Source: Acinetobacter guerrae (GTDB lineage: Bacteria > Pseudomonadota > Gammaproteobacteria > Pseudomonadales > Moraxellaceae). Taken from it: a stretch of 64,000 nucleotides of DNA. Where the stretch lies: NCBI RefSeq assembly GCF_009372255.1, contig NZ_LXGN01000023.1, forward strand, positions 1 to 64,000, read 5' to 3'. A program made the translations under genes and the position numbers. The notes beneath the pieces are model-generated. The model was not told the origin of the DNA. It saw only the letters and a list, made by a program, of their open reading frames with translations, and did not search any database. Positions 58,363 through 64,000 of the stretch are shown here, one piece after another; the first letter of the stretch is position 1, and each line of letters starts with the position of its first letter.

Positions 58363-59427
58363 TTAAAGACGTTTTGGCTGCTGAGATAACCAAGTCAATA
58401 AATTAGTTGCATCATTGGTACGTGCCTGTGAACTCGAAGCTCCCAATAATACCACTACTGCTGGTCGCGAATTCACTGTCGTATGCATCACAACACAACG
58501 CCCTGCTTCATTAATATAACCCGTTTTAGACAGATTGATATTCCAGCCACCATTGCGCACTAATGCATTAGTGTTGTTAGATTTAAGTACACGATATCCT
58601 AGATTAAAGTCATAGGTCGGTGTAGTTGAAAACTGACGAATCAAACCGTATTGAGATGCTGCACTCGCTAAAATTCCCAGATCACGTGCAGAAGCCACAT
58701 TATGCGGATCCAATCCTGTAGACTCGACATAGTGAGTTGAAGTCATACCTAACTGACGCGCTTTAGCATTCATCGCAGCCACAAAAGCACTACGTCCACC
58801 TGGATAGGTTCGTGCAAGTGCTGCGGCCGCAGGGTTTTCAGACTTCATTAAAGCAAACAACAACACTTCAGCACGATTCATCGTATCGCCCGCACGTAGG
58901 GTTGAGCTAGAGTTTTTGCCACCCGCACCCGCAAAATCGATTTGCTGTAAGGTGATTTCTTCAGACATATCTAGACGTGCATCTGAAGTCACAACAGCCG
59001 TCATCAGTTTAGTCAAAGACGCTATAGGAAAGGCTGTATTCGTATTTTTACTGTAAAGTACTTCACCCGTCTGTGCATCCATCACTAACGCTGCACGAGC
59101 ATTTACTGAAGGCTGAGAACCATAGCCACCCGTGTCACGAATCACGACTTTCGGTGTAGACGAAATTGAAGTATTTATGCTTGACGTTGGTGTAGCACTA
59201 CTACGTACACTGGTACTAATACTAGTCGAACCTTGCGGGCTTGGTTCAAGCTCACCATCATCATTTAAAAGCTGGCTTGCTTGATCAGATGACCAATTTA
59301 ATGCTGCAGATCCGCCACCCGTAGAAGGATTGACAATAATCTCAGCAAAGCTCGCCGAGCTTAGTGCAAATAAAACCGACATGCTCAAAACATGCATTAA
59401 TGATTTTTTAGAATTTTTCACGATCAA
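58363..59427 (-). CDS. pbpG: D-alanyl-D-alanine endopeptidase (PBP7/8-like, S11 family)
   Basis: 354 aa; IASLTKLMTAVV (SxxK), KSENPAA (SxN-like), LSKTGYINEAG (KTG). Confidence 0.88.
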   Translation of the reverse strand: MIVKNSKKSLMHVLSMSVLFALSSASFAEIIVNPSTGGGSAALNWSSDQASQLLNDDGELEPSPQGSTSISTSVRSSATPTSSINTSISSTPKVVIRDTGGYGSQPSVNARAALVMDAQTGEVLYSKNTNTAFPIASLTKLMTAVVTSDARLDMSEEITLQQIDFAGAGGKNSSSTLRAGDTMNRAEVLLFALMKSENPAAAALARTYPGGRSAFVAAMNAKARQLGMTSTHYVESTGLDPHNVASARDLGILASAASQYGLIRQFSTTPTYDFNLGYRVLKSNNTNALVRNGGWNINLSKTGYINEAGRCVVMHTTVNSRPAVVVLLGASSSQARTNDATNLLTWLSQQPKRL

Positions 59428-59634
59428 TTACTCAACTCAGGGTACACAGATTTGCTTCTTACCTACATTATGCCTTACATTTGGAGTAACGGCATGCAAA
59501 TAATGACGGCAGCACTGTGTACAACTATTCTCTCAAACTTATGTGAATAGGATTGCTAATTTTGTCATTACATTGCAAGTAAATTTTGCTTTATGTAACA
59601 AAAAAACATCTTTTTTTAGTCCAAGGAGGCCAGC

Positions 59635-60270
59635 GTGATCACAGTATTAGTGGTTGATGATCATGAATTAGTACGCACAGGGATCTGTCGTATGCTAGAA
59701 GATCAAACTGGTGTTGAAGTGATTGGGCAGGCAGAATCAGGTGAAGAAGCGATTGCCATTGTACGTCAGCAACATCCACAGGTCGTACTTCTAGATGTCA
59801 ATATGCCTGGTATTGGCGGTGTTGAAACCACACGGCGTTTATTACAAACCGCACCTGAGACAAAAGTTATTGCGGTGAGTGGTCTGGCAGAAGAACCTTA
59901 TCCATCTTTGTTATTAAAAGCTGGGGCTAAAGGTTATATCACTAAAGGCGCTCCCATTACCGAAATGGTAAGAGCCATTAATAAAGTGATGCAAGGTGGA
60001 AAATATTTTAGTGCAGACATTGCGGAACAACTCGCCAGTTCTTACTTATCAGATACTCAGCAATCGCCTTTTGATGCACTATCTGAACGTGAAATGCAGG
60101 TTGCAATGATGGTGGTCAATTGCATCAGCGCACAGGAAATCGCTGATAAGCTTTTTGTGAGTGTGAAAACTGTGAATACTTACCGTTATCGTATTTTTGA
60201 AAAGCTAGATCTCGATAGTGATGTCAAACTCACCCATCTCGCCATTCGTTATGGGCTCATTAAACCTTAA
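59635..60270 (+). CDS. gacA: NarL/FixJ-family response regulator (GacA/UvrY-like)
   Basis: 211 aa; VLVVDDHELVRTGICRMLED, LuxR-type HTH ISAQEIADKLFVSVKTVNTYRYRIFEKL. Confidence 0.9.
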   Translation: MITVLVVDDHELVRTGICRMLEDQTGVEVIGQAESGEEAIAIVRQQHPQVVLLDVNMPGIGGVETTRRLLQTAPETKVIAVSGLAEEPYPSLLLKAGAKGYITKGAPITEMVRAINKVMQGGKYFSADIAEQLASSYLSDTQQSPFDALSEREMQVAMMVVNCISAQEIADKLFVSVKTVNTYRYRIFEKLDLDSDVKLTHLAIRYGLIKP

Positions 60271-60297
60271 TATTATTATCAAGAGTTCAATAAGATA

Positions 60298-61866
60298 ATG
60301 CAGGCGCAAACTTCTACGCCGCTCGCCTATACGATTTATCGTTTAGGTTTGTGGTACACCCTATATCGCCTGCTTATTATCACGGGTTTGATCATTATTT
60401 TTCAGCTCATTTCTGAGCAGCTCAGTGCAGATTATAATCAGCCCGTTTTATATTTTTATACATTGGTCGGATATTGTGGCATTAGTCTGATTCAGTTTTT
60501 GTTTTTTAAATTTTATCCGCAACACATTGATCGCCAGTTGATTTTATTATTTGTGATTGATGTGGTTGCATTAGGGCTTCTCACTTTTTCTTTAGGTGCT
60601 CCGAATTTAAATATTAGCTTGCTCTATGTAATTACAGTTTTTTCTGCCACGATTTTGCTACGCCGTAAAGTATCTTTGGTGATCACTTTACTTGCAGTCA
60701 TTTCACTTATTTATCAACAATTTTTTTCAAGCTTTTTTGACTATAATAATTTAAATACCATAGGTAATAGTGCCCTACTCGCCTTTTTGTTTTTTGTCAT
60801 GTATGGCATTGGTCAGGTTGCTGTAAAACATTTTAAAATTCTGGAAAATATTAGCTTTCGTCAATCACAAGCGCTTTATCAACTTCAAAATATTAATCGT
60901 TATATTTTAGAACAAATTGATGATGGTTATCTGGTTTTAGATGAAAATTATCATGTGGTTCTAAGTAACCCAGCAGCCTGTACGTTGTTGGGCATTCCGC
61001 CATTATTTGCTCATGAACAACTTCCTTTGGCCAAAACTCAGCCCGATTTATTTGAGTTACTACGATTTGCTCCTTTAGATGACGGCGAACAATTTATTTT
61101 TGAGTCGCAACTATCGACCTATAACGTTCATATTAAAGTGCAAAGATTAATCGTACCGCAACAAGCTTTGATTTTATTGCGACTACAAGATGTACAACAA
61201 CTCAATCAACAGGTTCAACAACTCAAACTTGCTGCTTTAGGTCAACTTTCTGCCAGTATCGCGCATGAAATTCGTAATCCATTGGCAGCGATTGTACAAG
61301 CGAATGAACTGTATCGAGGGAGTGAACCCGAACAACAACATCTGCTGCAAAAAATGATCGGCAAACAATCACAACGAATTAATGACATTATTGAAGACAC
61401 CTTGCGTATGGCGCGCAATGACAGCACTCACCCCATGCTCATTGAATTGGATAACTTTCTGCATCATTTAATCACCGAGGATTTAGCCGATGTTCAAAAT
61501 AAAATTCATTTAGGTATAGCAGAAAATATTACGATCTACTTTGACCACAAGCAACTTACTCAAGTGTTAATTAATCTGATTCGCAATGCGCTACATCACA
61601 ATGATCCAACTGTGAATCAAATTATTGTATCAGTGCACGCTGTTCGACCGTATGTGTTTATTGATGTGATAGATTTTGGCAATGGGGTGGAAAAACGTGA
61701 TATATCGCAACTATTTAAGCCATTTTTTAGTACCGAAATCAAGGGAACTGGTTTAGGATTATATTTGTCCCATAGTCTGTGTGAAGCCAATCATGCCAAA
61801 CTCAGTTATGTGGAACAAGAAAAAGGGGCATGCTTTAGAATTCAATGCTCAACAAAAGATAAATAA
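60298..61866 (+). CDS. pilS: Membrane sensor histidine kinase PilS
   Basis: 522 aa; ~6 TM helices, LSASIAHEIRNPLAAIVQANEL H-box, GTGLGLYLSHSLCEANHAKL. Confidence 0.92.
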   Translation: MQAQTSTPLAYTIYRLGLWYTLYRLLIITGLIIIFQLISEQLSADYNQPVLYFYTLVGYCGISLIQFLFFKFYPQHIDRQLILLFVIDVVALGLLTFSLGAPNLNISLLYVITVFSATILLRRKVSLVITLLAVISLIYQQFFSSFFDYNNLNTIGNSALLAFLFFVMYGIGQVAVKHFKILENISFRQSQALYQLQNINRYILEQIDDGYLVLDENYHVVLSNPAACTLLGIPPLFAHEQLPLAKTQPDLFELLRFAPLDDGEQFIFESQLSTYNVHIKVQRLIVPQQALILLRLQDVQQLNQQVQQLKLAALGQLSASIAHEIRNPLAAIVQANELYRGSEPEQQHLLQKMIGKQSQRINDIIEDTLRMARNDSTHPMLIELDNFLHHLITEDLADVQNKIHLGIAENITIYFDHKQLTQVLINLIRNALHHNDPTVNQIIVSVHAVRPYVFIDVIDFGNGVEKRDISQLFKPFFSTEIKGTGLGLYLSHSLCEANHAKLSYVEQEKGACFRIQCSTKDK

Positions 61867-61885
61867 TATTGGGTTTCATGGGGTT

Positions 61886-63316
61886 ATGGTGAATAAACAA
61901 CCGCTGGTTTTACTGGTTGATGATGAAGAAGATCTCTGCGCGTTAATGCAAATGACACTGGCACGTATGGGGATTGCAACGCATAGTGCTTATCGAATTG
62001 CACAAGCCAAAGAACTCTTGCAAAACAACAATTATGATGCCTGTCTAACAGATTTAAATCTGCCTGATGGCAACGGGCTTGATCTGGTAAATTATGTCAC
62101 ACAGCAGTGGAGTCATTTACCTATCGCAGTTTTAACCGCTTATGGCAATATGGATATTGCGATTGCTGCACTTAAAGCAGGCGCTTTTGATTTTGTGAGT
62201 AAGCCAGTCAATCAAATTCATTTAGAACAATTATTACAAAAAGCTTTTAATCGACCTCAAAAACAGATCACCAATGATGAAGATAGTCTCGAAAATAAAC
62301 TCTTAATTGGACGTTCTGCACCGATTCAGCATTTGCGCACAACGCTTAAGAAAATTGCTCGCTCGCAAGCCCCTGTTTTTGTCACAGGGGAATCTGGGAC
62401 AGGCAAGGAAGTCGTCGCCAATCTGGTACACCGCTTGAGTAATCGTAGCGAAGGCCCTTTTATCGCGATCAACTGTGGTGCTATTCCTAGTGAACTTCTG
62501 GAAAGTGAGTTATTCGGTCATAAAAAAGGAAGCTTTAGCGGTGCGACTCAAGACAAACAAGGGCTGATTTTATCTGCACATGGTGGCAGTTTATTTCTGG
62601 ATGAAATCGCCGAATTGCCCTTGAATATGCAAGTTAAATTACTACGTGCGGTACAAGAAAAAAAGGTTCGTCCAATAGGTTCTGAACATGAAATTGATGT
62701 CGACTTTCGTGTTATTAGTGCCAGCCATCAGGATTTAGACTTCTTAGTACAACAGGGCAAATTCCGTCAGGATTTATTTTTCCGTATTCATGTGATGGAT
62801 CTTGAATTACCGCCATTGCGTGAACGTGGACAAGACATTTTAATACTGGCTAATCACTTTATTCATAAAATCTGTTCAGAATGGGAAATACCTTCCAAGA
62901 CGCTATCTGAACGTGCCCAAGCATTTCTATTAGAGCAATATTTTTCAGGGAATGTCCGCGAATTACGCAATATGATGGAACGCGCGATTACCTTGAGTGA
63001 CGATCAGTCAATCGATTTGCCACACTTACAAACTGCCCCTTTTCGTTATAGCCAAGCAACCACCACCGCAAATAGTCCTTCCAGTTATCACTCTAGCACC
63101 GACACACTCAGTCCAATGCCTGCGACATTAACTGGCAGTAAGCTCCCCCATGAGGGCTTGGAACAATATCTGGAAAAAATTGAAAAAGAGATTCTACTGA
63201 ATGCATTAAATCTTACACATTGGAATCGTACACTTGCAGCCAAAAAATTAGGGATGACCTTTCGATCTTTACGTTATCGCCTCAAAAAGTTTGGACTTGA
63301 TACAGAAGAAATTTAA
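61886..63316 (+). CDS. pilR: Sigma-54-dependent response regulator PilR (start likely MVNKQPLV)
   Basis: Receiver domain, GESGTGKEVVANLVH, GAFSGA-like SFSGATQDKQG, Fis-type HTH. Confidence 0.94.
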   Translation: MVNKQPLVLLVDDEEDLCALMQMTLARMGIATHSAYRIAQAKELLQNNNYDACLTDLNLPDGNGLDLVNYVTQQWSHLPIAVLTAYGNMDIAIAALKAGAFDFVSKPVNQIHLEQLLQKAFNRPQKQITNDEDSLENKLLIGRSAPIQHLRTTLKKIARSQAPVFVTGESGTGKEVVANLVHRLSNRSEGPFIAINCGAIPSELLESELFGHKKGSFSGATQDKQGLILSAHGGSLFLDEIAELPLNMQVKLLRAVQEKKVRPIGSEHEIDVDFRVISASHQDLDFLVQQGKFRQDLFFRIHVMDLELPPLRERGQDILILANHFIHKICSEWEIPSKTLSERAQAFLLEQYFSGNVRELRNMMERAITLSDDQSIDLPHLQTAPFRYSQATTTANSPSSYHSSTDTLSPMPATLTGSKLPHEGLEQYLEKIEKEILLNALNLTHWNRTLAAKKLGMTFRSLRYRLKKFGLDTEEI

Positions 63317-63335
63317 ATCAGGTATAAGCGATAGA

Positions 63336-64000
63336 TTATTTTTGTTTCAGCAGCAAATCTGCAACATTATCCAGATAGCTTTCATCGCGCATTTCATTAG
63401 GTAAAGGATACAACAAATCAGGTTGTATGCCTTTACCTTCAATCATGGAACCATTCGGTGTGTAATAGTGCGATACGGTCATTTGCAAAGCTGCACCATC
63501 TGGTAATGGAAATAATTTTTGTACCACACCTTTACCATAGCTTTTTTCACCCGCAACCCATGCACGTTTATGCTCTTTCATAGCAGCCGTAAAAACCTCA
63601 GCCGCAGATGCGGAACGATGATTAATCAAAATTCCTAATTTAACTTTTTGAAATTCACTACTTGGCAAAGCCTGAAATTGTTGATTACCTTCTGAACGAC
63701 TTTTAGTCGAAACAATAATCCCCTGATTTAAAAATAAATCTGCTGTTTCAACTGCCGCAGAAAGCAACCCACCTGGATTATTACGTAAATCAATCAATAC
63801 TGCTTTGAGTTTGGATACATCGTATTCTTCTAAAAATCGTTTAATTTCGTTTGCAGTATCTTGCTGAAAAACTTTAACTTTTAAAACCAAAACCTGATTA
63901 TGTAACAGTATCGGCTGAATATCAGCTTCCATTTTCTTATTACGCACTAAGGTCTGCGGTGTACTCATCAATGATGTTTGCATTTGTACAGTGGAACCAA
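63336..64000 (-). CDS. ctpA: C-terminal processing peptidase (S41 family), truncated by window edge
   Basis: LRNNPGGLLSAAVETADLFL, NHRSASAAEVFTAAMKEHKRAWVAGEKSYGKGVVQ; reading frame stays open to base 64000 (…GSTVQ-M). Confidence 0.88.
   Translation of the reverse strand, partial: GSTVQMQTSLMSTPQTLVRNKKMEADIQPILLHNQVLVLKVKVFQQDTANEIKRFLEEYDVSKLKAVLIDLRNNPGGLLSAAVETADLFLNQGIIVSTKSRSEGNQQFQALPSSEFQKVKLGILINHRSASAAEVFTAAMKEHKRAWVAGEKSYGKGVVQKLFPLPDGAALQMTVSHYYTPNGSMIEGKGIQPDLLYPLPNEMRDESYLDNVADLLLKQK

Overview
This window is a chromosomal segment of a gamma-proteobacterium, most likely Acinetobacter, judging from protein sequences and gene order. It is dominated by housekeeping genes. In order it holds: a tandem pair of related putative outer-membrane proteins, htpG, an LprI/DUF1311-like protein, an OmpW-family protein, an amino-acid permease, an alpha/beta hydrolase, a DUF4442-like protein, a glycine-zipper protein, the rpoC-rpoB-rplL-rplJ-rplA-rplK-nusG-secE cluster, tRNA-Trp, tuf, a Thr-Gly-Tyr-Thr tRNA cluster, trpE, gph, an FHA protein, gspD-gspC-gspN, an H-NS-family gene, a hemC-D-X-Y-thioesterase operon, algR/algZ, argH, yggX, phoU, a tolC-like gene, a TPP riboswitch with thiC, nudF, cpdA, dksA, gluQ, ftsW, murD, a feo cluster, xerD, dsbC, hom, thrC, a pbpG-like gene, a gacA-like gene, pilS, pilR and a partial ctpA. 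I saw no prophage, IS, CRISPR array or defence island. The most unusual segment is the yggX-phoU intergenic region (about 39998-40475). It carries a ~109-bp tandem repeat that starts inside the yggX 3' end, a perfect 46-bp spacer-less palindrome where the third repeat breaks off, and a strong orphan intrinsic terminator that suggests a small RNA. Other points of interest are a paired-hairpin intergenic repeat in both rpoB-rpoC and hom-thrC, a proposed expression platform for the thiC TPP riboswitch, a head-to-head algZ/argH overlap, and Fur-like sites upstream of feoA. Coordinates come from the supplied ORF track or manual counting. No homology search was run.
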